A stretch of DNA of 64,000 bases from positions 62,001 through 126,000 of the forward strand of contig JAZBOL010000142.1 of assembly GCA_036351115.1 (NCBI GenBank), written 5' to 3'. The DNA comes from Marinihelvus sp036351115. GTDB taxonomy: Bacteria > Pseudomonadota > Gammaproteobacteria > Xanthomonadales > SZUA-36. Position 1 is the first letter of the stretch. Each line of letters begins with the position of its first letter. The notes under the pieces were generated by a model. That model ran no database searches and was not told the DNA's origin. It saw only the letters and a list, made by a program, of their open reading frames with translations. The translations under genes were made by a program, and so were the position numbers. This document shows positions 53,694-62,588 of the stretch, piece by piece.

Positions 53694-53728
53694 GCCCTAA
53701 TTTAGAAAGATAAGAATTGACTTAGGGC
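53694..53728. promoter_or_regulatory. Inverted repeat upstream of the large secreted-protein gene
   Basis: GCCCTAA (53694-53700) and TTAGGGC (53722-53728) are exact inverted repeats with a 21-nt AT-rich spacer, about 143-177 nt upstream of the 53551 start. It may be an operator or promoter region; it also lies just after the end of the gene at 53763. Nothing else coding was seen in 53552-53762. Confidence 0.3.
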
Positions 53729-53762
53729 AAGTTCGGGTGCGGCTCGCGGCGCCTTCCCATGC

Positions 53763-54152
53763 TCACCCGCCCGATCTCGCGGGTTTGCGTTGTTCGCCCC
53801 ATGGGCGGACGCCGGGTTCCGCGTCTTCTTCGAGGCAGCTGCAGCGGCAGGCGTCCAGGCGCTTGCCCTGACCCTTGCGTTGTTGCTCCATGGATACGCC
53901 CAGTGCTTCCCGGCACGCGGCCTGCTCCTTCCGGGCCTGTGCCATGAGGCTTTCCCGCTCCTCTGCCGATTCGCTTTCCAGGATGGCCGGGCAGCTGCAC
54001 CAGTCCGGATCCGGGGGGGAGTCGGGCGGGGACTCGTCGGCAAGCACCAGGCTCGACAGGAACAGCAGCAGGGTGAATACCGTTGACAGGGCCAGCCATC
54101 GCTGACCGAATCGGGATTGGCGTATCATGGGATTGGCGAATACGGTTTTCAT
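53763..54152 (-). CDS. Small Cys-rich exported protein, function unknown
   Basis: 129 residues from ATG 54152. A membrane or signal segment at about 19-37 (L-A-L-S-T-V-F-T-L-L-L-F-L) is followed by Pro/Asp-rich sequence and two cysteine groups (W-C-S-C at about 51-54, and C-R-C-S-C near 102-106) around a charged helix. The Cys spacing could bind metal or form disulfides. It is divergent from the membrane-tethered LuxR gene with a 105-nt shared gap, suggesting joint control. No family recognised. Confidence 0.65.
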   Translation of the reverse strand: MKTVFANPMIRQSRFGQRWLALSTVFTLLLFLSSLVLADESPPDSPPDPDWCSCPAILESESAEERESLMAQARKEQAACREALGVSMEQQRKGQGKRLDACRCSCLEEDAEPGVRPWGEQRKPARSGG

Positions 54153-54257
54153 GTCCACCAGCTTGACAAGGCACAGGAATTTCCGCAGGGGACACATGTC
54201 CCATAGCCCACGGGGCATTCGCCATAAGGACACCCGCAATCCCGGACTGGACAACCT

Positions 54258-54779
54258 ATGAAGGACTTGCTGATCGCTGCCCTGCTTGCGGCCATCGTTG
54301 TTTTGAAAGCGCTGGATCTCCGGGCCGACATGACGGAGAACCTGCCCGCCAGCCACCTGGCCCAGGAGTGGGCTTTGCTGGTGCTGTCGCTGATCGGGTT
54401 TATTTATCTCGTCATCGAGATGCGACGTCGTACCCGCGCCCTGGAGCGGTTGAAGCAATCCCTGTCATTCAACCAGGAGCGGGTCGACTCCCTGGGCGCC
54501 GAGTTGCGCGCGGCGCGAGCGGAACACGGCAAGGCGGTGCGCCGGGAGTTCCAGGCCTGGAAGCTGACCGAAAGCGAGCAGCAGGTCGCCATGCTCATGC
54601 TCAAGGGACTGAGCCTCAAGGAAGTCGCCGCGATCCGTGACACGCGGGAAAAGACCGTGCGGCAGCAGGCGTCGAATATCTATGCCAAGTCCGGCATCGA
54701 TGGGCGGCATGCCCTGGCAGCCTGGTTCCTGGAGGATTTCCTGTTCGTACCTGCCACCGGTGAGCGGGACGCTGCCTGA
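54258..54779 (+). CDS. Membrane-tethered LuxR-type regulator
   Basis: 173 residues. Two hydrophobic segments (2-18 and 38-55), a coiled-coil stretch (about 60-95, R-R-R-T-R-A-L-E-R-L-K) and a C-terminal LuxR-type HTH (about 100-160: L-T-E-S-E-Q-Q-V-A-M-L, G-L-S-L-K-E-V-A, T-V-R-Q-Q-A). It has no receiver domain, so it is a one-component regulator anchored in the inner membrane, with a short periplasmic loop as its only exported part. It is followed 4 nt later by an esterase-like gene and divergent from the Cys-rich exported protein. Confidence 0.85.
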   Translation: MKDLLIAALLAAIVVLKALDLRADMTENLPASHLAQEWALLVLSLIGFIYLVIEMRRRTRALERLKQSLSFNQERVDSLGAELRAARAEHGKAVRREFQAWKLTESEQQVAMLMLKGLSLKEVAAIRDTREKTVRQQASNIYAKSGIDGRHALAAWFLEDFLFVPATGERDAA

Positions 54780-54783
54780 GCTC

Positions 54784-55641
54784 ATGTCACGCATGACGCT
54801 GCTCATCGCCCTTGGCCTGCTGTTGGCGGGCCTGACCACGGCGCCGGTCATCGCCGACAAGGGCCAGTTCACCTTCGACGGGTGGCAAGGGCCGCCGATG
54901 AGGGTCTTCACATCACGACCGGACAGCCTGGAGCCTGACATGCCGGTGGTTTTCGTCATGCACGGCGTCCGGCGAAACGCGGATGAATACCGGGACCAGT
55001 GGCACGAGCTCGCCCTCGAGCACGACTTTTTCCTGGTCGTTCCCGAATTCACCGAGGCGGACTTTCCCGGCTCGCGGGGCTACAACCTGGGTTTCCGGGA
55101 AGATGAGCAGGGCCGGCCCAGGCCGCGCAAGCTGTGGTCCTACTCGGCCATCGAACCGATCTTCGATGAGGTGCGGCGGCGCGAGGGGCTCGGGACAAAA
55201 CGCTATGCACTCTACGGGCATTCCGCCGGCTCGCAGTTCGTTCATCGCTTTATCTATTACGTGCCCGACGCCCGGGTTTCCCGGATCGTGCCGGCCAACG
55301 CCGGCTGGTACCTGATGCCGGAGGCTGATGTACCCGCTCCCTACGGACTGGAAGACGCGGGGCTGACGGCGGAGATGCTGGTCTCCGCCTGGCGCAAGCC
55401 CGTGACCGTGCTGCTGGGTGAGCTCGATACGGACCCGCGGCATCGTCACCTGCGCCGGGCCCCGCAGGCCATGGCGCAGGGTGCGCACCGGTTCGCGCGG
55501 GGGCAACGGTTTTTTGCGCTAAACCGTGACGCGGCAGAGCAGAAGGGCGTTCCCTTCGGCTGGCGCCTGGCGACCGTCCCCGGCGTAGGCCACGAAAACC
55601 GGCGCATGGCGCCTGCCGCGGTTCCTTACCTGCTGGACTGA
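54784..55641 (+). CDS. Exported alpha/beta hydrolase (esterase-like)
   Basis: 285 residues from ATG 54784, with a signal peptide (L-L-I-A-L-G-L-L-L-A-G-L-T). The nucleophile elbow is G-H-S-A-G (Ser147), the M-H-G-V-R oxyanion region precedes it, and a likely catalytic His is in G-V-G-H-E-N. The lineage is close to the PHB-depolymerase/LpqC-like esterases. It may degrade polyesters or simple esters outside the cytoplasm. It starts 4 nt after the LuxR gene and was probably transcribed with it; it overlaps the convergent GGT gene by 16 nt. Confidence 0.85.
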   Translation: MSRMTLLIALGLLLAGLTTAPVIADKGQFTFDGWQGPPMRVFTSRPDSLEPDMPVVFVMHGVRRNADEYRDQWHELALEHDFFLVVPEFTEADFPGSRGYNLGFREDEQGRPRPRKLWSYSAIEPIFDEVRRREGLGTKRYALYGHSAGSQFVHRFIYYVPDARVSRIVPANAGWYLMPEADVPAPYGLEDAGLTAEMLVSAWRKPVTVLLGELDTDPRHRHLRRAPQAMAQGAHRFARGQRFFALNRDAAEQKGVPFGWRLATVPGVGHENRRMAPAAVPYLLD

Positions 55642-57473
55642 GCGCTGCCCGCGGCTGCGGCCGGTTCGTCGATGCGGACGGGAGGCTTTTGCAGCCCCAT
55701 GGCGGCCGCATGCGGTCGCCGCGGGTCTGGCGCTCCATGGAATTCACCGTCCTGCCAGAGGATGGACTGGGTGCTGCCCATGGTCTGCTGAAGGTCGATC
55801 TCGTGGCCCCTGGCCTCGAGGAGGCGGATGACCTCGGGATTCATGCCACGCTCGATACCGAGCTTCTGATTGCGCCATCCCTGGTGAATGCGCGGCTGGT
55901 GGGTGGCCACGGCTGCGTTGAGCCCGTGGTCGACCACGTTGACGATGATCTGCAGCACCACGTTGATGATGCGGCTCCCGCCGGGCGTTCCCGTGACGAG
56001 CCAGACGCGGTCCTCGTCATCAAACACCATGGCGGGCGTCATCGTGGACAGCATGCGTTTGCCGGGGGCGAGGGCGTTCTTGTGGTCGTCGCCGTCCCGG
56101 AAACTGAAGTTACGCATCTGGTTGTCGAACAGGATGCCGGTTCCTTCCGCCACGAATCCGGACCCAAAGGAATAGCCCAGGGTATAGGTGTTGGCTACGG
56201 CATTGCCGTACCGGTCCATGATCGAAAAATGGGTGGTGTCGCGGCTTTCGAAGCGGCCGAGGTCCTCGGCCTCGATCGTGTCCACGTCGGCGACTGCGGC
56301 GAGGTCGATTTCCGCCGCCATGTGCCTGGCGAGGTCCTTGCTGATGTAGGCGTCCGTGCGCACCTCGACGAAGTCCGGGTCACCGAGCAGGGAGCGGCGG
56401 TTGGCCGCAGCGCGCTTCATGACCTCGGCGAGCAGGTGGAGCGACTGGGCGCTGCCCGGTCCGTACTCCGGCATGGGAAAGTGCTCCAGCATGTTGAGCA
56501 TCTGGAGCAGGGTGACGCCGCCGGCGCTCACCGGCGGCACCGTGACCACGCGCTTGCCGCGGTAGGTGGTGGCCACCGGTTCGCGGTGTTTGACCTCGTA
56601 GCTGGCGAGATCGTCGAGGGTGAGAATACCGCCGCTGTCATTGAAGGAACGGGCGATGCGCCGGGCGAGTTCACCGCCATAGAAGGCCTCGGCGCCCTGC
56701 GCCATGAGCTGTTCCAGGGACCAGGCCAGATCGCTCTGCACGAGCCGGTCGCCGGCGGCCCAGGGCGTGCCGCCGGCCTTGAGGTACGCCGATCCCGGCG
56801 CATGAACGCTGAGCACGGCGCGAGCCTCATTGAGGGCAAAGGCCAGGTCAGGCCAGAGCTCGAAGCCGTCCCGGGCGAGGTCACGGGCCGGGCGCAGCAG
56901 GTCCTCCCAGGGCAGAGAGCCGTGTTCGGACCAGGCAAGATGCATCGCCGCCACGGTGCCCGGCACGCCGGCGGCTTCCGGGCCGAAGGTCAGGCGGTCG
57001 AAATCGATGTCGCCGTCCGAGCCCGTGTAATGCGCCCGGCTGGCGGCCAGGGGTGCGACGGAGCGGTAGTCGAGGGCTACGGTCTCCCGGGTCTCGGCCA
57101 GGTGCGCCAGCAGGAATCCGCTGCCGCCCAGGTTGCCGGCGCGGGGCAGGGTGACCGCCAGCGCGAAGGCCACGCCCACCGCTGCATCGATGGCGTTGCC
57201 GCCCCGGGCGAGGATGTCCCGGCCCACTTCGGTCGCCAGGCGATTCTGGGACACCACCATGCCGTACTGCGCCCGCACCGGATGGTGAATCGCGTCGTAG
57301 CGAATGATGGGTTGGGACAGGGCTGCCCCGGACTCCGGAGTCTGCGCCCTGGCGCCCTGGACGAAGCACAAGCCGGTCAGCAGCAACACGATCAGTGCAC
57401 GGTCTTTCCACGTCCGGCTTACATCGTTGCGGGCGAGGACTGCCGGATTGGCGGGTTGAGAGTGAGTCTTCAT
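55626..57473 (-). CDS. ggt: Gamma-glutamyltransferase (exported)
   Basis: 615 residues from ATG 57473 (GGAG 7 nt upstream), signal-like segment at about 25-43. The proenzyme carries the self-cleavage threonine at 413 in D-T-T-H-F-S, the G-G-N-A-x-D-A-A segment near 84 and the G-T-P-G-G-S-R-I motif. GGT cleaves glutathione and other gamma-glutamyl compounds in the periplasm after autoprocessing into two subunits. The C-terminal tail is Ala/Pro/Arg-rich and overlaps the esterase stop. Confidence 0.94.
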   Translation of the reverse strand: MKTHSQPANPAVLARNDVSRTWKDRALIVLLLTGLCFVQGARAQTPESGAALSQPIIRYDAIHHPVRAQYGMVVSQNRLATEVGRDILARGGNAIDAAVGVAFALAVTLPRAGNLGGSGFLLAHLAETRETVALDYRSVAPLAASRAHYTGSDGDIDFDRLTFGPEAAGVPGTVAAMHLAWSEHGSLPWEDLLRPARDLARDGFELWPDLAFALNEARAVLSVHAPGSAYLKAGGTPWAAGDRLVQSDLAWSLEQLMAQGAEAFYGGELARRIARSFNDSGGILTLDDLASYEVKHREPVATTYRGKRVVTVPPVSAGGVTLLQMLNMLEHFPMPEYGPGSAQSLHLLAEVMKRAAANRRSLLGDPDFVEVRTDAYISKDLARHMAAEIDLAAVADVDTIEAEDLGRFESRDTTHFSIMDRYGNAVANTYTLGYSFGSGFVAEGTGILFDNQMRNFSFRDGDDHKNALAPGKRMLSTMTPAMVFDDEDRVWLVTGTPGGSRIINVVLQIIVNVVDHGLNAAVATHQPRIHQGWRNQKLGIERGMNPEVIRLLEARGHEIDLQQTMGSTQSILWQDGEFHGAPDPRRPHAAAMGLQKPPVRIDEPAAAAGSAQSSR

Positions 57474-57664
57474 GGTTTTCTCCGAAATTCGTCCCCTAAT
57501 ACTCACGGACAAGCCCGGTCCAGGGCAATGGCCAATGGCTGGCGCAACGAGGAAGGGGCTCGTGATGCCCAACCCCCTGGTCCAATGATTATTTTGGATT
57601 GAAAAATATGCCGCAATGACGTAAACTGATGAATTGGCTAAGGTTTCGGGCGCAGGCTCCCGAA

Positions 57665-58183
57665 ATGTCCCTCAAACCCCTGAGAAACAGGAGAATCGTC
57701 ATCGCGATCCGCAAAGGAGATACCATCCACCATCCCCAGCACGGCATCGGTACCGTGCAGTCCATTCGCAAGCGCAGCTTTTCCGGCCCCCAGGGCAGCA
57801 AGTTTGCGAAAATGTTTTTCCCCCGCGACGAAATGTCCGTCATGGTCCGCGAAACGGAGCTCGAAGAAACCGTCCGCAAGCCCATCGAAAAAACCGAAGC
57901 GCGCAAGGTCCTGAACCACATCAGTGGTTGGGAGGGCTCGGTCAGTGAGCAATGGAAGTCCCGGGCCAACACCCACCAGGCCAAGCTGGACAGTGGCGAC
58001 CCGCTTTCCCTCGCCGAGGTGTACAAGGCCCTCAGCCTGCGCCAGGAAGAAGACAACCTGAGCGCCGCCGACCGACGCCACCTCAGCGAATCCGAGGATC
58101 GCCTCGCCGAGGAGCTCGCGGTGGCCCTGGGCAAAACGCAACGCACCACTCGCCGCGCCATGGCAAAGTCCGCAGCCGCCTGA
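57665..58183 (+). CDS. CarD/CdnL-like transcription factor
   Basis: 172 residues from ATG 57665. The N-terminal RNA-polymerase-interacting domain is clear: G-D-T-I-H-H-P-Q-H-G-I-G-T-V at about 17-30 and an R-K-R-S-F segment. A helical C-terminal part follows (about 100-160). CarD proteins stabilise open promoter complexes. The usual family start lies about 12 residues later, where an AGGAG sits 7 nt before an ATC codon, so a non-canonical start is possible. It is followed by a strong hairpin. Confidence 0.85.
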   Translation: MSLKPLRNRRIVIAIRKGDTIHHPQHGIGTVQSIRKRSFSGPQGSKFAKMFFPRDEMSVMVRETELEETVRKPIEKTEARKVLNHISGWEGSVSEQWKSRANTHQAKLDSGDPLSLAEVYKALSLRQEEDNLSAADRRHLSESEDRLAEELAVALGKTQRTTRRAMAKSAAA

Positions 58184-58207
58184 ACACCCTGATTAATTTG
58201 TCCTGAT

Positions 58208-58239
58208 CGTTCCGGCCTGTCCCGAGACAGGCCGGAACG
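58208..58239 (+). terminator. Strong hairpin after the CarD-like gene
   Basis: CGTTCCGGCCTGTC (58208-58221), loop CCGA, GACAGGCCGGAACG (58226-58239): a perfect 14-bp stem, 24 nt after the stop. There is no long U tract, but the stem strength and position suggest termination. Confidence 0.7.
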
Positions 58240-58326
58240 AATTGAATCAATCTCCTCGATCCCGTGAGATTGTCGTGAGATTTCCCTCGCAGACTGAACG
58301 CTCCCTGATACCGAACGGAGTGTCCC

Positions 58327-60189
58327 ATGAATCTGCGATCCGCCATTCGCCGTGCGCTGTTGCCGGCCGCTTTCCTCGTCGCGTCTCCCGCATTTGCGAA
58401 CGAGGTCCGCGTAACCGTCGAGAACCTGAGTCCTGCCGGCGGGCTGTACCTGACCCCGCTGTGGGTCGGCTTCCACGACGGCACCTTTGATCTTTACGAC
58501 CGGGGGGCACCAGCCTCGGTCGGCGTTGAGCGCTTTGCCGAGGACGGCGATTTCGGTGCCCTGCGCGAAGCCTTCGGTGCCTCCGGAGGTCTCGACGCGG
58601 TCATCCTGAACCCGGAAGGCTTTGCCGGCGCGCCGGTCTTCGACCCGGGCCAGTCGACCACCCAGGTGTTCGAGCTGGATCCTTCTGTCCATCGCTTCTT
58701 CAGCTATGGGGCCATGCTGCTGCCCTCCAACGACGCCTTCATCGCCAACGGCGACCCCCAGGCGGTCAACCTGTTCGACGAGTCCGGTGAATTCACGGGT
58801 CCCGTGTCCTTCGTTGTCTATGGCAACGAGGTGCTCGATGCCGGTACGGAAGCCAACACGGAAACGGACGCCGCGTTTTTCGACCAGTCGGCGCCAGACA
58901 CGGGGGTGGTGACCAATGACACCGTGGAACTGCATCCCGGTTTCAACGGATCGGTGGGTAATCCGGACGGTACACCGGTCAACTTCCTCGGCGGCGCCCT
59001 GCCAACGGGCACGACCCTGGATCCGGCCCTCGGCGACTTCACCCGCGGACTGGCGCCGCTCATGCGAGTGACCATCCGGGAGAATCGCTTGCCGGTTCGC
59101 GTTTCGGTGAGGAACACGGCGCCGCCGGAAGGGATTTACCTGACCCCGGTGTGGCTCGGTTACCACGACGGCAGCTTCGATCTGTTCAACGAGGGTGACC
59201 TGGCGTCCCTGGGCCTGGAACGGATGGCCGAGGACGGAGACTTCGGCGCCCTGCGCATGGACTTCGAGACGAACGGTTCCGGCCAGGACCAGGTCGTGCT
59301 CAACCCGGCGGGCTTCCCGGGCGCCCCGCTCTTCGATCCCGGCTTCAGCAGCACCGAGGTGGTCATCCTGGACCCTGCGGAAGACCGCTACCTGTCTTTC
59401 ACGGCGATGATCCTGCCGTCGAATGACGCCTTCATCGGCAACGAAGACGCCACGGCCTACCCCCTGTTCGACGAATCCGGAACCTTCACCGGGCCCCTGA
59501 CGGTTCGCGTGTTCGGTGATCAGGTCTGGGACGCCGGGACGGAAGCCAACACGGAAGCGGACGCGGCGTTCTTTGACCAGTCCATGCCCGACGCGGGCGA
59601 GGCCACCACCGACGGCGTGGCCCTGCATCCGGGATTCAACGGTTCCCTGGCCAATCCCGATGCCACCCCGGTGAATTTTCTCGGCGGCACGAACGGCGCC
59701 GGCATCTTCTTCGACGAGGAAGCGGCTGACTTCACCCTGCCTGGACGCCAGGTAGCGGAAATCCGGGTGTCCCGCGTCGTCGACGGCGGTCACAGTGGCA
59801 CCTGGTATGACGCCGATCAGGATGGACAGGGCCTCGTGATCGAGATTACCGGCAGCGACGGCGCCGATGGTCTGCGTGCCGTGGTGTCCTGGTACACCTA
59901 CCGGGCCGATGGCTCCGGTGATCCGCTCTGGCTGATCGGCGAAGGGCCCGTGCTTGGCGATACGGCCATCGTGGACCTGGTCCAGGCCAATGGTGCGATC
60001 TTCGGTGAAGACTTCATGGCGAGCGACGTGCTGCGCAGCATCTGGGGCGAGGTGAGAATCACCTTCGAGTCCTGCACCGAGGCCACCCTGGTTTTCGATG
60101 CGGCCGATGCGGCGTTCGGCTCCGGTACCCAGGCCCTGTCACGCCTGACCGGCGGTCCCGCCGACTTCGCCGGAGCCTGTCAGCCCTGA
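58327..60189 (+). CDS. Secreted tandem spondin-like protein
   Basis: 620 residues with GGAG 10 nt before ATG and a signal peptide (cleavage near A-F-A-N). Two diverged copies of a spondin-N-like domain follow at about 26-255 and 256-478; both contain Y-L-T-P-x-W-x-G-x-H-D-G-x-F-D-L, F-x-E-D-G-D-F-G-A-L-R, L-P-S-N-D-A-F-I and D-A-G-T-E-A-N-T-E. The last 130 residues (from S-G-T-W-Y) are a separate domain also seen at the end of the protein at 48682. Spondin domains occur in adhesion proteins, so a cell-surface or biofilm role is possible. Confidence 0.85.
   Translation: MNLRSAIRRALLPAAFLVASPAFANEVRVTVENLSPAGGLYLTPLWVGFHDGTFDLYDRGAPASVGVERFAEDGDFGALREAFGASGGLDAVILNPEGFAGAPVFDPGQSTTQVFELDPSVHRFFSYGAMLLPSNDAFIANGDPQAVNLFDESGEFTGPVSFVVYGNEVLDAGTEANTETDAAFFDQSAPDTGVVTNDTVELHPGFNGSVGNPDGTPVNFLGGALPTGTTLDPALGDFTRGLAPLMRVTIRENRLPVRVSVRNTAPPEGIYLTPVWLGYHDGSFDLFNEGDLASLGLERMAEDGDFGALRMDFETNGSGQDQVVLNPAGFPGAPLFDPGFSSTEVVILDPAEDRYLSFTAMILPSNDAFIGNEDATAYPLFDESGTFTGPLTVRVFGDQVWDAGTEANTEADAAFFDQSMPDAGEATTDGVALHPGFNGSLANPDATPVNFLGGTNGAGIFFDEEAADFTLPGRQVAEIRVSRVVDGGHSGTWYDADQDGQGLVIEITGSDGADGLRAVVSWYTYRADGSGDPLWLIGEGPVLGDTAIVDLVQANGAIFGEDFMASDVLRSIWGEVRITFESCTEATLVFDAADAAFGSGTQALSRLTGGPADFAGACQP
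58402..59757 (+). repeat. Tandem duplication of the spondin-like domain
   Basis: Copy 1 spans about 58402-59090 and copy 2 about 59091-59757. Several blocks are nearly identical at the protein level (for example D-A-G-T-E-A-N-T-E, L-P-S-N-D-A-F-I), but the DNA has diverged. Confidence 0.8.
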
Positions 60190-60200
60190 GTCTTCCCCAC

Positions 60201-60237
60201 CCGCCAGGTATCGCCCAGGGAAGGGCGTTCCTGGCGG
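60201..60237 (+). terminator. Intrinsic terminator of the spondin-like gene
   Basis: CCGCCAGG (60201-60208) pairs with CCTGGCGG (60230-60237), and CGCCC (60212-60216) pairs with GGGCG (60223-60227) inside. CTCTTTGTT follows. It lies 12 nt after the stop. Confidence 0.8.
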
Positions 60238-60335
60238 CTCTTTGTTGGCGGCGGGAAACATCCATGAAAGCAAAAGCATCTTTTTCCTTTCCCCTTACAG
60301 GACGTTACACGGCGTCGTCTGCATCGGAGGGAATC

Positions 60336-61097
60336 ATGGCAAACAAGCGCGTCCTGGTGATTGAGGACGAACGGGACATCGCTAAGCTTCTCGAGATCCA
60401 TCTGTCTGAATGGGTCGACGAGGTCCGGCTCGTGCACGACGGTCAAGCCGGATTGGAGCTCGCTGAACGGCAGGACTGGGACGTGATTGTGCTGGACCTG
60501 AAGCTGCCGGGTCTTGATGGACTGGAAATCTGCCGGCGTCTCCGCGGAGCGCAGCGCTACGTCCCGATTCTCATGTTGACGGCCAAGTCCACGGAGCTCG
60601 ACCGGGTGCTGGGCCTGGAACTCGGTGCCGATGACTATCTCACCAAGCCGTTCAGCGTGATCGAACTCAACGCACGGGCCAAGGCCCTGGTGCGTCGCTT
60701 CGACGCCAGCCGAGGCTACCGGCGCCGGCCGACGAGCGATCACCTGGCCTTCGAGGGCCTGGATATCTGGGGTGACCGGCGCACGGTGCGCGTGGACGGC
60801 GAAGAGGTCACGCTCACCGCGAAGGAATTCGACCTCCTGCACTTTTTTGCAAACCACCCGGATCGCGTATTCAATCGGGGTCAGTTGCTGGACCACATCT
60901 GGGGTTACGGCCATGACGGCTACGAACACACGGTCAACTCCCACATGAATCGCCTGCGCAAAAAGATCGAGGCCGACAGCACCCAGCCCCGCTACATCAA
61001 GACCGTCTGGGGAGTCGGCTACAAGTTCATCGGACAGGCATGCGCCGGGACCTCACCGGGCGGCGTAGCAGCGGGTGAAGCGGCGGGGCGGTCATGA
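60336..61097 (+). CDS. OmpR-family response regulator
   Basis: 253 residues from ATG 60336 (GGAGGGAATC just upstream). Receiver domain with phospho-acceptor Asp54 (V-L-D-L), preceded by the E-D-E acidic pair and followed by T-A-K and the conserved K-P-F-S. The C-terminal winged helix (about 125-232) has the recognition pattern V-N-S-H-M-N-R-L-R-K-K-I. The last 20 residues are a Gly/Ala-rich tail. It overlaps the kinase gene (ATGA). The genes it controls are not evident from the sequence. Confidence 0.95.
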   Translation: MANKRVLVIEDERDIAKLLEIHLSEWVDEVRLVHDGQAGLELAERQDWDVIVLDLKLPGLDGLEICRRLRGAQRYVPILMLTAKSTELDRVLGLELGADDYLTKPFSVIELNARAKALVRRFDASRGYRRRPTSDHLAFEGLDIWGDRRTVRVDGEEVTLTAKEFDLLHFFANHPDRVFNRGQLLDHIWGYGHDGYEHTVNSHMNRLRKKIEADSTQPRYIKTVWGVGYKFIGQACAGTSPGGVAAGEAAGRS

Positions 61098-62554
61098 TGG
61101 GCCTTCGTCGCAAGCTGTCCCTGGCACTCATGGCCCTGTTCGGCGTCATGGGCCTCGTGCTGGTCGCACTCACCTGGAAGACCTCGGTGCAGTACAACCT
61201 CGAGATGACGCAGCGCCTCAACGGCGCCATTGCCATGTACGTCGCGGAAGAAGATGAGCTGATTCGCGACGGTCGACACAACGAGGCAGCGATCAAACGG
61301 CTGGCTGAACGCGCCATGGTGATCAACCCCACCGTGGAGGTTTACCTGCTGGACCGACAGGGGCGGGTGCTGAGCCATAACCTCCCGCCGGGTTCGCTCG
61401 CGGTCAACCGGGTACCGCTTGACCGTATCGAGGCCTTTCTCGAGCCGGGCTCCGAGCGGCCGATCGTCAGCCTGGATCCGCGAAGCCCCGGGTCTGAAAA
61501 GGCGTTCTCCGCCGCTCCGGTGATCGTGGACGGGCGCCACGAGGGTTACGTGTACGCCATTCTCGGCGGCCAGGCCTACGAGGCGCTTGCCAGCGATCTC
61601 GGCAGGAACTACGTCCTGCAAGGCGCTTTTCTGAGCATCGTGGTGGTGCTGCTCTTTTTCTACGCCATTGCGATCCTCGTGTTCCATCACCTGACCCGGC
61701 CCCTCACCACGCTGAGCCGGGAAGTCCAGGCGTTCCAGCACCGGCTGACCGGGCATCGGCCCGAGCTGGCCAGGCCCGGAGAAGACGCCCAGGTTCTCGA
61801 AGCGGCCTTTCGCGAAATGCGCGCACTCATCGAACAGCAGATCGACCAGATCCGGCAGGCGGACGAGAGCCGTCGCGACCTCATCAGCAATGTCTCCCAC
61901 GACCTGCGCACCCCCCTGGCCGCCATCCAGGGTTACGTCGATACGCTGAAGCTCAAATTCGACCAGCTCGATACCGGCGAGCGGGAAGCGCACCTGGAAA
62001 TCGCCAGTCGCCACTGCGCGCGACTCGGCGGGCTTGTCGATGACCTGTTCGAACTGTCAAAGCTCGACGCCGCCGTGCTGCGGCCGAACATCGAGGCTTT
62101 TTCCCTCGGCGAGCTGATGCAGGATGTGGCCATGGAATTCACGCTCGTGGCCCGGCAGAAGAACATCGACATGAATATCGAGCTGGAACAGGGGCCCGTG
62201 GAAGTGGAAGCCGATATCGCGCTGATGCAACGGGTGCTGGAGAACCTGATCGGCAACGCCATCAAGCATACGCCGGACAACGGCACGGTATGGATCAAGC
62301 TCCAGCCAAAGGCGGACGGGTACGTCGTGGTCATCGAGGACACGGGGCGGGGCATCAGTCACGAAGAGCTTCCGCATATTTTCGATCGGCTCTATCGCGC
62401 CGGGAACACGGCATCCTCGGACTCGGGTTCCGCGGGGCTGGGGCTGGCCATCGTCAAGAAAATTCTCGATCTGCACGAAATTCCGATTCGCGTCATAAGC
62501 CGGCTCAACCAGGGCACTCGATTCAGCTTCGCGGTGCCCCTGGTTCAACCGTGA
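61094..62554 (+). CDS. Sensor histidine kinase, partner of the OmpR-type regulator
   Basis: 486 residues. Helix 1 at about 8-28, periplasmic sensor domain to about 175, helix 2 at about 176-200, HAMP, then the dimerisation helix with phospho-accepting His269 (N-V-S-H-D-L-R-T-P-L). The ATP-binding domain has N-L-I-G-N-A-I-K-H-T (N box), D-T-G-R-G-I (G1) and G-L-G-L-A-I-V (G2). It is an EnvZ/BaeS-like kinase; the signal is unknown. Its ATG overlaps the regulator stop. Confidence 0.95.
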   Translation: MMGLRRKLSLALMALFGVMGLVLVALTWKTSVQYNLEMTQRLNGAIAMYVAEEDELIRDGRHNEAAIKRLAERAMVINPTVEVYLLDRQGRVLSHNLPPGSLAVNRVPLDRIEAFLEPGSERPIVSLDPRSPGSEKAFSAAPVIVDGRHEGYVYAILGGQAYEALASDLGRNYVLQGAFLSIVVVLLFFYAIAILVFHHLTRPLTTLSREVQAFQHRLTGHRPELARPGEDAQVLEAAFREMRALIEQQIDQIRQADESRRDLISNVSHDLRTPLAAIQGYVDTLKLKFDQLDTGEREAHLEIASRHCARLGGLVDDLFELSKLDAAVLRPNIEAFSLGELMQDVAMEFTLVARQKNIDMNIELEQGPVEVEADIALMQRVLENLIGNAIKHTPDNGTVWIKLQPKADGYVVVIEDTGRGISHEELPHIFDRLYRAGNTASSDSGSAGLGLAIVKKILDLHEIPIRVISRLNQGTRFSFAVPLVQP

Positions 62555-62588
62555 GCCCGGGCTCGAGGCCGACGCGACCGAGCGGGTT

